This document shows, one piece after another, positions 13,290 through 23,941 of a stretch of 64,000 nucleotides of DNA. Numbering within the stretch: the first letter of the stretch is position 1; every line of letters starts with the position of its first letter. The position numbers were made by a program, and so were the translations under genes. Under the pieces are notes generated by a model, which saw only the letters and a program-made list of their open reading frames with translations, ran no database searches and was not told the origin of the DNA. The stretch comes from Gymnogyps californianus (Eukaryota > Chordata > Aves > Accipitriformes > Cathartidae). The DNA is taken from contig NC_059481.1 of assembly GCF_018139145.2 (NCBI RefSeq), forward strand, positions 15,364,368 to 15,428,367, written 5' to 3'.

Positions 13290-13590
13290 AAAGGTGACTG
13301 GGGCAGGGTGTGAGAAGTCTTCAAGTGTCTGAAAGGTTGTCTGCCAAGAGGAAGGCAGTAAATCAGTCTCTAAATCCATCCAGGAGGTAATACATTTATA
13401 TTGCAGCAAAGGAGAATTAAATCACACTTTTTTTGAACTGTAAGTAAAATAAAAGACTAAATGGATTGCCCAGGAAGGCAGTCCTTAAAAAGAAACTGGA
13501 CAGACATCTGCCAGCAGTGGTTTAGGGGGTGCTGATCCTGCCATAGGGCATGGAAATGAATTAGTTACCTCTCCAGCCCCCTCCCAGACC
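13290..13590 (+). mobile_element. CR1 LINE 3'-end fragment
   Basis: The stretch reading ggattgcccaggaaggcagt, then a ttaaaaagaaactggacagac-like segment, the gtttagggggtgctgatcctgcc-like block and a terminal gacctctccagcccc-like end follows the typical 3' portion of avian CR1 retrotransposons in sense orientation. It is 5'-truncated and diverged. Boundaries are approximate because they rest on remembered consensus, not an alignment. Confidence 0.75.
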
Positions 13591-14899
13591 TAAGTGTAAA
13601 GATGCCTTGCAGGTCTTTGGGGATCTGGCTCATCCCCTCACCGTGGTATATTAATGGGTATGGAGCAGACTGCGGAGACAAGGGTGTAAAACTGCTTCCC
13701 TGCACCCAGCTGATCCAGTGAGCTGTAAATGTTGCCTGCAGAAACACAGTATTTCTGGTGTGGGGTGGAGCGGCGGGGGGTGGAGGTGGTGGTACCTTTG
13801 CACTGCAGAGCCAGGGGCTGGCACAGCCTTTGCGCTGGAGGAAGGGGACGGGATGAGCGAAGGCATTAGTAGGGCAAAGGCTGCGTTGTCTGTTGGTCCT
13901 GACTCCAGCCAAGGCAGAGAGAAGGTTGGCATGCCTCCTGCACTTTTAGCAAGGCCAGCAGGGCTGGAAAAAGTCTCAGTGCCAAGAGAGCAAACTTTTG
14001 AGCAGGCTGCTGCCCTTTGTCCTGCTGTCTGGAGAGCAGTGACTCACCCCGCCACCCAGCTGGAGATAGCCCAGGACATTCACATGCCTCTGTACCCAGC
14101 TAGCAAGGCAGGCCTGTGAGCTTTGCAGAGCCCCGGGCTGGAAGCGAACTCCAGGATCTTTGGGAGGAAAGGGGGATTTTCCTCCTGTGCGTGGCTTTCC
14201 CACATCCCTGGGAAGTGTCCCGCCCCCATGTATGAGCAGCGCAGCCAGGAGCAGGGAGCCATGGACCCATGTTGGGTGCACACCTCTGTGTCCTGCACAG
14301 GGGTGCTGGGCAGCTGTGGGTGTTCAAGGACTTGGCTCTGCTGCTTGGGCCTCCCCCAATGCTGAGCTTCATGCCAAGGGTCTCCCTGCCTTGTGCCGGG
14401 TGGTCCAGGACACACAGCAGCCTTGTGTCAGCAGCCTGCCTGGACCACTCATCTGCACTGATCCCCTTGGTTATTGCTTTGTCCTCTGGCATTTGTCCTC
14501 TTTCCACCATGTTGTCCTTGTCTCATCAGTGTGGCTCGTCCTTGATCTCCATAGTCAATAACCAAAACCTATCATAGCTCCATACAGGTGGTGTCTTCTT
14601 TCTTTTCAATCAACATCTCAAACGGATTTGTTAATTATGATGTGAGTCGGCAGAGTGCCTCCCACGCAGCGAGGCAGGCTGGCCATGAAAGAGCAGCAGT
14701 AGTCAGAGTGTTGCCGGCACGTCAAGGGGAGCAGTTTTTCCTCTCTATGAAGCACTTGTGAGGTGACATTTAGGGAACTGTGTCCTGTTTTAGCCCCACC
14801 AGCACAGGAGAGATCTTGACTCAAGTCCAGCAGAGGATCATTGAGAGGGTAAGACATTTAGGGGCACGGAGCACATGCCATACCAGCGCAGACTGGAGC

Positions 14900-15170
14900 A
14901 CAAACTCTGCTCAGAGGTGCACAGAGCAAGGATAAGAGATGGCAGGCACAAATTGCAACAGAGAAAATTCTAGCTGGACATAAGGAAAAAATAGTTCACC
15001 ATGAGTATGGTTAGCACAGGAACTGGGCCCCAGAGAGATGGGAATCTTATCCTTGGAGATTTTCAAGACTGGACAAGACCTTGAGCTGCCTGATCTAGCT
15101 TCAAGGGTAGCCCTGCTTTGAGCAAGAGTTGGATGAGGTGACCTCCAGAGATCACTTCCAACCTGATTTT
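14900..15170 (+). mobile_element. CR1 LINE 3'-end fragment
   Basis: The segment shows the CR1 3' pattern: a [24 protein letters not shown] block (the aggaagaaattctt region of CR1), a terminal-third block with gagattttcaagactggac, then gttggatgaggtgacctcca and the end agatcacttccaacct. It is in sense orientation, 5'-truncated, and older than an active copy. The start is approximate. Confidence 0.75.
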
Positions 15171-16613
15171 TTCCTCCATTTCTGTCTACTCCAAATGCCT
15201 AGAGCTTTCCTAACGCAGTGTCTGCCCTGACCCTCAGCTAAAAGCCTCCTCACCAAAACCCTCCATGAATTCTCCTAGAAATTGCAGACCTGGCCAAACC
15301 AGATTGTTTTATGCAGGATGTGTCCCTCATGTCTGCCTTCTGCTCCTTGTGCTTAGTATACTCTCCTGGGGAGAAACTATGTTCTTGGTCTGTGTTGCAT
15401 TTCCCAACAGGATAGGATCCTGGTCCACCATGGGGCATAACAGGGGCTACAGAAATACAAGAAGGTTTTAATCTCTTCAGAAACGCTGCCTGACTCTTCA
15501 CCTTCTCCCTGGCTGCTCATGATCTGTTGCTTTTGAGGTGGTGAGGTCCAAGGGCAGCTTCTTTTCATCTTCTCTTGATGGAGTGACATTCAACCCCGGT
15601 ACTTCCCAGCTGTGCTACAGCTTCTGGGCTCTGCAGGGAAGAAAACAAAGGGGATTTTCTGTTGTCATCTGTTCCAAATTACGGTGACTTCAGGGAGCTC
15701 TTTGGCCCATTTCCACTGCAATCCGCCAGCTCCCAAACCGGCGCAACTGGGAGGTGGGGCCTCGTGGTGGTAGTGGCCGGGGCACGGTGCATCACTCTCA
15801 GAGAACCAGGGTGAAGGAACGGTGCAGCCACCACCCTCTGCTCCTGCTCTGCCGGGGACGGGCTGCCCCTCGGTGAGTAGCCTGTCCCCACCAGGCACTC
15901 CGGGGACAGCTTCAGCGGGACCGGGGGGGTGAGAGCAGGGATCACCTGCTCTCCCTAAATCACCTGAATTTCATCTACTGCTAAGAAAAGGGAGTCTGTG
16001 CCAGGGCTGGGAGCTGGAGTTGTGCTTTTGGCTGTCACCCAGCCGGGAGCAGTGGAGATGGGTGTTTTGCAGTGCTTTTGCCCCCTGCATCGAGCTGGGG
16101 CTGTGCAGGGACGGGTGCTGGCATTGCGAGCGGCAGAGCTGCAGGGCAGATGTGTGGGAGGGGGATGCTGACCACAGCTGGGCAGCTCGCTGCATCCCTA
16201 CCCGCAGCTCCTCTCTCTGCTCCTGTCCTGCCTTCTTACCCCTTCTCAGCCTGCATCTCTCAGCCTGGCCCTCACGCACATCTTTTAGTGTCCTGGTTGC
16301 TCTCAGTTTGCTTTACAGCTCTGCCAGTGCCTTTTATCCTGCCTTGTACTGTAGCTCCTCCAAACTAGATGCCTCTCAACTAATTTTTTGCATCTTTGCG
16401 TGTTAACAGACACTAGCAGGGGAGGGCTGTGTGAAGTCATTGGTTTTACAGCTTAACTGATAAAAAGTCAAGTGTCAGGCAATGCCGCATCCATTGCACC
16501 CATGGGAGGTGCATGTCTCAGCCCAGCTCGGGGGGTGCAGGAGCGAGTGGGGGGAGCCTGAGCCCAGCCCTGCCGTCACAGCAGGGTCTGTGGCTCCCAA
16601 CTTTGCTTTGCAG
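15171..16613. promoter_or_regulatory. Upstream region of PLIN1
   Basis: This is moderately GC-rich sequence directly before the first coding PLIN1 exon. A splice acceptor (TTTGCTTTGCAG) ends at 16613, so a non-coding 5' exon and the promoter must lie upstream, but I could not place them. I looked for a PPARgamma response element (direct repeat of AGGTCA with one spacer) and saw no convincing match. Confidence 0.4.
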
Positions 16614-16627
16614 GTGGATGTGTCACG

Positions 16628-19600
16628 ATGACAGCAAAGAAGAACCAGACCCTGCAGAATGGAAGTGCCAAGGTGGGTGCGGGAAGAGGGAGAGAGGGGA
16701 GGGCAGAGGTGTGCCAAGGGCACCAGGTAGCACGTACCAACTCTGCCAGATGAATACAAGTCACATCTCATGCTGTCCCATGTGTCCCCCTGTTATCTTT
16801 ATATGGATCTTTACCTGCAATAATATAGAGCATCATCAAAGGGAAAGGATAAAACCTTTCTCTTGCTTGAAATTAAATAGTTCAGAATCAAGAAAGTTAA
16901 CCCTGAGCTGATGAGAGCCCTCAGTGATACCTGCCAGCAGTGTCTGTCCTTCATCTATGTCCCCACTGTGGACCCCGAAGCTCCAGCAGCCATGCTGCTG
17001 TGGATTCAGCGCTGCTCTGAACAGCTAGATCCCCCGGGATTGCTGAACTGTGGGATTTGTGAGAGGGCTGGCTCCACGCCAAGCCAAAATTAGCACAATA
17101 TGGCACAAAACAATGTAGTTTTTCTCAAACATGCAGATTCACAGTCCAGTCATGGTCACAAGTGGGACACGAAGCCAAACTCGGCCTCTCGCCCGCTGGT
17201 GATCAAGGGAAAGCTCAGCTTTTTCTTCTGCTCTGTCCTGTGCAACCCAGAGAGCTCTTGCCTCATGGCTGCTGTGATGAGCCAACATTCACCTCGGTCC
17301 TCCCTTGGGGCTGCAGTGTCTCTCTCGGTTGTCTCACCTCGCCAGGTGGGCGCTGGGCGAGAGCAGGAGCAGAGGGTTGGAGCTGCAGGTTTATCCTGCT
17401 CACCTAGCTTTGAGGGACCTACCTCCAGCCATGCTCTGGTACTGGCAGCACACACAGGTGTCAGCTGTGCTGGTTTATACTGGCATCCCACGTTGCCCAT
17501 GCTAGCAAGGTGTGGGGCCGGGGTGCCTTGCTGCCTCGGAGAGCTCTGGTGCCCTCTTCTTACAGCAATGGCTCCTACCAAAGTCCTATGTGCCCTCAGG
17601 GACAGACCTGTTCCTCTCCTCCTCCTTTTTGAGGTCCATATCCCTTACTTGTCACAGTGGGGACAAGACAAACAGAACAGAGGTGCCACATAGGCACCAG
17701 TCTTTGCTGGTCCAAGGTCAGGAGCAAGGGCTGGGTCAGATGGAAGAAGCAGCAAAGCAGGGTGGAAAGCCAGAGAGAGTACCTGGACAGTTGGGCTTGG
17801 GAGATGGGGGAGTGGGGACTGTCACCTCTCCGACACTGCCTGTGGTGTCCCTACTCCTTCAGCGGCAGAAGCCAGCCTGCTTCTCCATGGCTGTGCTGTA
17901 CGCAACGTAGCTGGGAGACCTTCAATGGGGTTCGAGAAATCCCCTCCTCCTCCAGCGTGAGCTGATGTCCTCTGTGGTCACTGCAACACACCAAATGCCA
18001 CTGGTGTGTGGACGATGAGGCGTTCCTCAGGGAAGGGCTAACCGATGCCCGTCTGCCATGCGCAGGAGAACGTGCTGCAGAGGGTCATGCAGCTGCCGGT
18101 GGTGAGCTCAACCTGCGAAAGCCTCCAGCGGACCTACGCCAGCACCAAGGAGGCCCACCCGCTCATGGCCTCGGTGTGTGAGGTCTACGAGCGGGGCGTG
18201 CAGGGTGCCAGCGCCTTGGCCATGTGGAGCGTGGAGCCCGTGGTGCGCAGGCTGGAGCCTCAGTGTGAGTCCATCCACCGGTGGGGACACGGCAGGCGGG
18301 AGCCCACCAGAGCCTCCCTTGGTGGGACAGTGCTGGCACTAGCATGTGCCGAGCACAGCCCAGGAGCTTTTCTTACCAACCCACCCCATGCTTTTGCTCA
18401 AGGCAGTCGCTGTGGCTAACAACCTGGCTTGCCGGGGCTTGGACCACCTGGAGGAGAAGATCCCTGCTCTCCAGTACCCTGTCGACAAGGTAAGTCACAG
18501 GCAGGACCCCCCGGCCCCTCTGCAGAGCCCACAGCACGTCTCCTCTGGTCTTGTTTCTGGATGGTGACGGGCTGCTGGGGGGGAAACAAGGCAGCACCTC
18601 CAAGCAAGAGCTCCTCCAGGGGCTCCTGCAGGCCAGGGGTGGTTGGGGCACTCTCAAATATAGGTCAACAGCATCCTATGTCCCATCCCTGCCAGCTACC
18701 TCCAGCACAGGCTAGAGAGAGCTGTTATGCCCCTCTCAGGGCTGTCTACTGGCATGGCTATGGCTGGGGTCCCCGTGGTCCCTCCGGCCACCGTGTGCCA
18801 CCCCAAGCACACCAGCAGGGCTGTTCTCCATCTCTCCATGCACAGCTTGCGTCTGAACTGAAGGGCACCATCTCCTCCCCCCTCCAAAGTGCCAAAAGCA
18901 CCATTGGCAACTCCGTGGATAAGATCATGGAGCTGGCGGCGGAGGGCTACGAGGCCACCAAGAGCACAGTGGAAACAACGGCAAGGTACACGAGGAAGAA
19001 CTCGGTGAGCCAGATGGCAGCCGCGGGGGTCGACACAGCCCTGGGAGGGCTGGAGAAGCTGATGGAGTACCTGCTGCCGGAGGAGGACGAAGAAGCAGGT
19101 AGTCTTGATGCCCAAATCCCCTCTGAGGGTGTCTGGCAAGGGCTGGCTGTACATGGGGTGGCACCTCACTCGTGGGGTGCACGTGGCAGGAGGAAGCCCC
19201 TGGATTTTGGCGTAGGGCTGCCTAGGAGGGTTGTCCCACCAGGATGTAAACTCCCCACCGCTCTTCAGCCTGTGCTCTTCTGCCTTTAGATCAGAAGCCC
19301 AAAGAGACACGTGGGTCAGCAGCAAAGGTGTCCCAGCAGCAGCCCAGCGCTCCCAGCGCTCCCAGCACCCTGGGCCGGATCGGCGCCTTGGTTAGCACCG
19401 TCTCCCACCGCGCTTACCAGCAAACCACCCAAAGCCTCCAGCGTGCCAAAGCCAAAGGGCAGGAGCTGGCCACCTGGATCCCCATCCTGGTGAGTGCCAA
19501 AACCCACCTGCCGGGTTCCTGCTCCCCATACCCTCTTTTGGGCTGATTCTGCTTTTGGATGAGACATTTCAGGCTCCTTGGAGCATGTCTGAGAGCAGAG

Positions 19601-22003
19601 TGGTGGGTGCTGCTGTTTCCCCCACTCAGCAGGACGAGGCAGGGCCAGCGGTTCCTGTGGCATGTTCACACACAACCTTGTACCATGTTAGTGGGACAAG
19701 TTATTTTTAGCCAGCTCCCAATGTATATTGTTGATTTATGGCCTTGCCATAACATCCTTCCTAAAGCAAAAAGCCCCTGCAGAGGCCCAGAGGGGATGGG
19801 GAGAAGGAGGCGCCTCTCATCTCCCACCCAGCACTGCGGTGGGAACCCCTTCCCTGGCCTGTGCCAAAATCCTGGAGCTCTCGGCTGCCCTCAGGATTTC
19901 TTCCCACGTGCATAAATGAAGCCCTCTGCTCCCTGCGCACCCCAGGGCCCCCGTGAAATCCTCAGGCTAAGCAGGATGTGGTGGATGGGACCTGCCAGCT
20001 CCCTCCAAGCGTTGGCTTTCTGCTCCTCTTCCAGGGCAGCCTGGCCAAGCCGAGCGTACCCGAGGCACCGCAGGTCCACAGTGATGGGCAGAGCACCGCG
20101 GCCGGCTGGCTGAGCCAGCAGCAGAGCAAGGTGCCGGAGCAGAAGCAGGAGAAGGCAGGGAAGAAAGACAATAACCACACCAAGGAGGTATGGAGAAAAG
20201 GGGGGCAGCGAGCTGGGGGCACCCCAAAGCATCCTCGTGCCCATAGACCATGCCAGCATGGGGGATGTTCCCCCCATACCCTTGGGGACCAGGCCCCCAT
20301 CCCTGCTGAACCCTGAACTGCAGCTTGGAGGAGGCAAGGGGAGGTTGGCAGGGGGGCAGCCCCAGCAGCCCCCTTCCCTGACTCCCCAAAGCTGGGGGCT
20401 GTGGGCAGCCTCTGCACCAGGCAGGGTCACCCTGGCTTGTATATTCAAGACTCCTTTGCTGCTGTGGCGTGTCAGCACCAAGCTCCCTACCAAGCCCCTG
20501 AACGCCCCCAAAAAATCCCCCCTTATGGTCCCAGCAGCGAGGGGCAATGTGAGCCGGCGGGGCTGGGAACAGTCTCCAGTGGTGGCTCCGCTGGGACATG
20601 GGGACGGGAAGCATCGGGTCGGGGTCACTGCCCTTCACCTCTGCCTGCAGCGGAAGCACAGGCTGGGGCAGAGGGTCCCCGGGGGCCTGGGAGTAGTGGG
20701 AGCCGGGGGGGGGGACAGGCAGCGACCCTGCTGCAAAGGGCTGTGGTGGCTTTTGCAAAGCAGTGAGCCGAAAGCACTCAGGCTTTGAGCTGCAGAGGGA
20801 ATGGGGAGCCCAGGGCCAGCCCTGTCCTGCCTGGAGGGACTGGTGGGGCCGGGGCCAGCGGCTGAGCTGGTTTCTCTCGGCAGGCAGGGGACGACACCGG
20901 GCTGGTGGGCAGCGTGGCTCACAACCTGCAAACCGCCTGTGCCTCCGGCATCTCCAGCGTGAAGAAGGTCCCGGCTGTGGCCTGGGATGCAGCAGAGGGG
21001 TTGATCCTCTTCACCCCCCGCAGGCTGTCCAAGGCCATGGAGACGGTGGATGCTCTTGGCGGGACCCTCATCAGTGCCCCCAAGAATCTGCTGGGCACCC
21101 TGTACAGCTACGTGCCGGTGAGTTTGTCCCCAGCCAGGTCCCGTCCATCTCCAGCAAACCTCATTTTGCCCAACCTCCTCCCATGAGCACCCCATAGCTC
21201 CGGGCAGTGCCAGGAGGTACCAGAGCAGGGAGATGGGGTGCTGTCAGGACACCTCAATCCCACCCTCCTCCTGAGCACCCCCCAAGACGTGACAGCGAGT
21301 CCCCCCCATAGAGCCAGCAGGTCGGCCAGTGGTGGCACCTTCACACAGTTCATGCCCAAGCCAGGGTGCGACCACAAATTCCTGGGAAGGTGAAAGTTCA
21401 GGCTGAGACCGTCTCCCCTCTCCTTTCCCCCACCCTGCAGCTCCCCTGGGACCATCTCTCCACCGCAGCTGCCCGGGGGCTGCAGCCACCCACTCCTCTC
21501 TGTTGGGGACCCCTCTGGGGGCAAATTGGCTTGTCCTGAGGTCCCTCCAGTTTTGGGGGGGCTTTGTAGCACAGGGAGAGCAGGGCTGGCAGGCGGGTAC
21601 AGCCTGGCCGGGTGCTCACTCTGTCTCTCAGCTCCGCAGGCAATCAGCGAAGGAAGAGGAGGCAGCCGGGGGCAGCAAGCCCAGCCCGGAGACGGAGCAG
21701 AAGGAGGAGGACGCCAAGCCTGCCGCCCCCTCCACTGAGGAGAAATCCCAGCTGAGGGGCGACTGGCGGCTGTACCGTGGCCATCACCCCCTCTCCTTCC
21801 TGGGGCTCGAGGACCCGCTCTTCCTGCGGCACAACCTCTACCGCAGCCCTGCCTTCGAGCCCGAGTGCCCCCTCCCACGGAAATCCGCCTTCGCCCCCTA
21901 CAACAGGCGGGTGAGCGAGGGCTCCTACCGCTTCAGCCCCGAGGCCGTGTACAGCCGGGCTTACTACACCAACCTCTACAGTCCTGCCTTCAAGAAAGAC
22001 TGA
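16628..22003 (+). CDS. PLIN1: Perilipin-1
   Basis: There are eight coding exons: 16628-16672, 18066-18264, 18407-18489, 18846-19098, 19290-19489, 20035-20187, 20884-21117 and 21632-22003. Phases match at every junction, giving 512 aa (human about 522). Residues from 16 on form the PAT domain: ENVLQRVMQLPVV, STKEAHPLMASVC, then LACRGLDHLEEKIPALQYP. The middle is amphipathic 11-mer repeat sequence that binds the droplet surface; the end folds as the perilipin C-terminal region. The protein coats lipid droplets in adipocytes and gates access of ATGL (through CGI-58) and HSL, and is normally PKA-controlled and PPARgamma-driven. The acidic stretch of mammalian PLIN1 is reduced to a lysine/glutamate segment near the 20187 exon end. 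The start sits just after a 5'UTR splice acceptor at 16613. Polyadenylation signals lie at 22176 and 22695, and a possible alternative 3' exon at 22472. Confidence 0.95.
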
Positions 22004-22175
22004 GCCGGTGGGGACGACGAGCGCACCCTGGCCCCTCTCTAATCACCCCCCCAGCATGCTTTGCCCAGGTCCCAGCCAGCCGCCCGCATGCACCCCTGTA
22101 CCGGGACAGGAGCTCAAGGTGGTAGATGTGCCACGGGATGTCGTCTTCTGGAGTGCATTGGGGCAAGGATGGGGG

Positions 22176-22181
22176 AATAAA
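22176..22181 (+). terminator. PLIN1 proximal polyadenylation signal
   Basis: AATAAA lies 173 bases after the PLIN1 stop codon on the sense strand. This is a normal position for the main 3' end. Confidence 0.7.
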
Positions 22182-22471
22182 GGCAGCCAAAAGCCCTGTT
22201 GGTGGAAGGAGAAGGTAGGGGGAGGTGGGACCAGAGGGGACCAGAGAGGTGAAGGAGATGCGGAAAGAGCGGCAAGACCAGAAAAGAGACAAAGGGACCA
22301 GCCAGGCCTCGCACTGGGCTACCCTGGTCCCTGTTGAGCAGGTAGCATGGACTTAGATGGGCTACACATTGAGAACGGCGCTGAGACAGAGCAGGGAGAA
22401 CAGCAAAGCCATCAAACATCACCACAGCAATCCTGGTTCCCCATCCTTCTTCCCTCTGTCCCCTCTTGCAG

Positions 22472-22543
22472 GGCCCATCCCTGGCCACAGATTGCTCCTC
22501 CATGGAGGAGCTGAAGGTCCCCGCCGACCAGCAGGACTCATGA
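22472..22543 (+). CDS. Possible alternative terminal exon of PLIN1
   Basis: A pyrimidine-rich acceptor (CCCTCTTGCAG) precedes a 72-base phase-0 reading frame of 23 residues containing MEELKVPADQQDS and ending in TGA. Inside the normal last PLIN1 exon, GGCGG followed by GTGAGC at 21911 is a good donor, also in phase 0. Joining the two would replace the last 30 residues of PLIN1 with these 23. AATAAA follows at 22695. This is inferred from splice sites only; it could be chance. Confidence 0.35.
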   Translation, partial: GPSLATDCSSMEELKVPADQQDS

Positions 22544-22694
22544 GTCGGAAAGCTCTGGGCATCCACCCCCAGCTCATGGTGGGACGAATGGTGGGGTCAG
22601 GAAGAAGACTGGTGAGAACAGGTGGAGCTCCTGGAGCCCCTCTCTCCCGCAGGACCCCTGGCTTCCCGCAACACCTTGTTGTATCCACTGCAAT

Positions 22695-22700
22695 AATAAA
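22695..22700 (+). terminator. Second (distal) polyadenylation signal after PLIN1
   Basis: AATAAA occurs in CAATAATAAACC, about 150 bases past the candidate alternative exon. It would serve a longer or alternatively spliced PLIN1 transcript. Confidence 0.5.
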
Positions 22701-22944
22701 CCTTCCTGACCTGCTGCTCGCCCCATCTGCTCGGCTGCTTTATGAGGGTGAGCCACCAAAACCAGGGAGCATAGTGGGGCAAGCCACCCAACCCAGGGCC
22801 AAGGGAGTGAGTACGGGAAACTCATCCTGTGGTCGCTGTCGCAGGGACGGTGGGTGCTCATGCCCAGCATAGGACCTGTCTCTTCCCATGCCCCGAGTAC
22901 AAATTCACAGCCCCGAGGAGCTGGGGGCTTCCTGCCAAAGATGA

Positions 22945-22950
22945 TTTATT
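22945..22950 (-). terminator. Candidate polyadenylation signal of the Ras-like gene
   Basis: TTTATT on the plus strand (AATAAA on the minus strand) lies about 990 bases downstream of the Ras-like stop codon. It would give a 3'UTR of about 1 kb occupying 22930-23941, where no other gene is visible. Confidence 0.5.
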
Positions 22951-23941
22951 GCATTTCCAGAAGAACACAGCAGAGAAATCAGTGTCCGTACCGCACACGC
23001 AAACCCTCTTCCAACACACTGCTTTCCCAGGCGCACGAGGGGAAGGGTTTAGGGAGAGGCAGGGAAAAACCTCCCAGCAGCAGAAGGGTTCGGCGATGAG
23101 CCTGGCGACCCCTTTTCCTGCCTCCTTTCCTCCTCAGGGACAGGCAACCTTACAGAAGGAGCGGCTTAGGAAGGCGCACGGTGCAATCCCCATCCTGGGA
23201 ACGAGCCACGCGCCTGCTCTTTCCCAGGCACAGCCCGTACGGCGCTTGCACAAGGAAAACGGCTGCGATCGCTGAAAGGCTGTGGGAGAGAGGACCACGA
23301 GCAGGATGGTTCAAAAGCAAGGCAGGTGGGATGGGAGGCGTCAGCCCTTACCGAGGTCCTCCAAGGTTGGCCGGTCCTGCGGGCTCTGGGACACTCTGAC
23401 ATGGTGATGCACACGTGGGAACTGCCAGTGGCTCCATGGCAGAGCAAGCCCCACCTTGCCAGCTCATGGGTGCTCCAGGGTTACCAGAGAGGACCCTGAT
23501 AAGCGTTAAACAGGAATAAGGATCCCAGGGTAGGAGCAGGGGGACAGGGAGCCAGGCAGCCATGCAGAAGCGGTGTGTCCTCCCTGCTCACTGACAGCCC
23601 GGGCAGCTCCCACCGAAGGAGCTGGGGATGATGCTGCCTGGAGCTGTGGCAAAATCACCTGGTGGTTTCCAATGTTGGAGGGTGGAAGGAGAAAGCAGGA
23701 GGCACCTAAAAAGCTGGTACAGCAAAGAGTAGAGACTCTGCCCCATCACGGAGCCAAGAGGAAGGCACTAACATCTTCGGCTGCGCTGGCTGTGTATGGC
23801 AGGACACCCAGATCCTGCATTAGGAGGACAGCAAGGAACCCATCATACTTATGGAAACACACACACCATCTCCATGGGCTCCCAGGGAGGAGGCTTGGTC
23901 CAGCCAGGCAGCACAGAGAGAAGCAACACCCATGCCGTAGC

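Noticed and set aside
13565..14561. Overlapping ORFs of 100-136 codons on both strands between the CR1 fragments
   Set aside because: There is no conserved motif, no splice pattern and overlapping frames on both strands; this is probably non-coding.
18696..21878. Several long antisense ORFs (up to 263 codons) across PLIN1
   Set aside because: They cross PLIN1 exons and introns without regard to splice sites and show no family similarity. GC-rich coding DNA lacks stops by chance.
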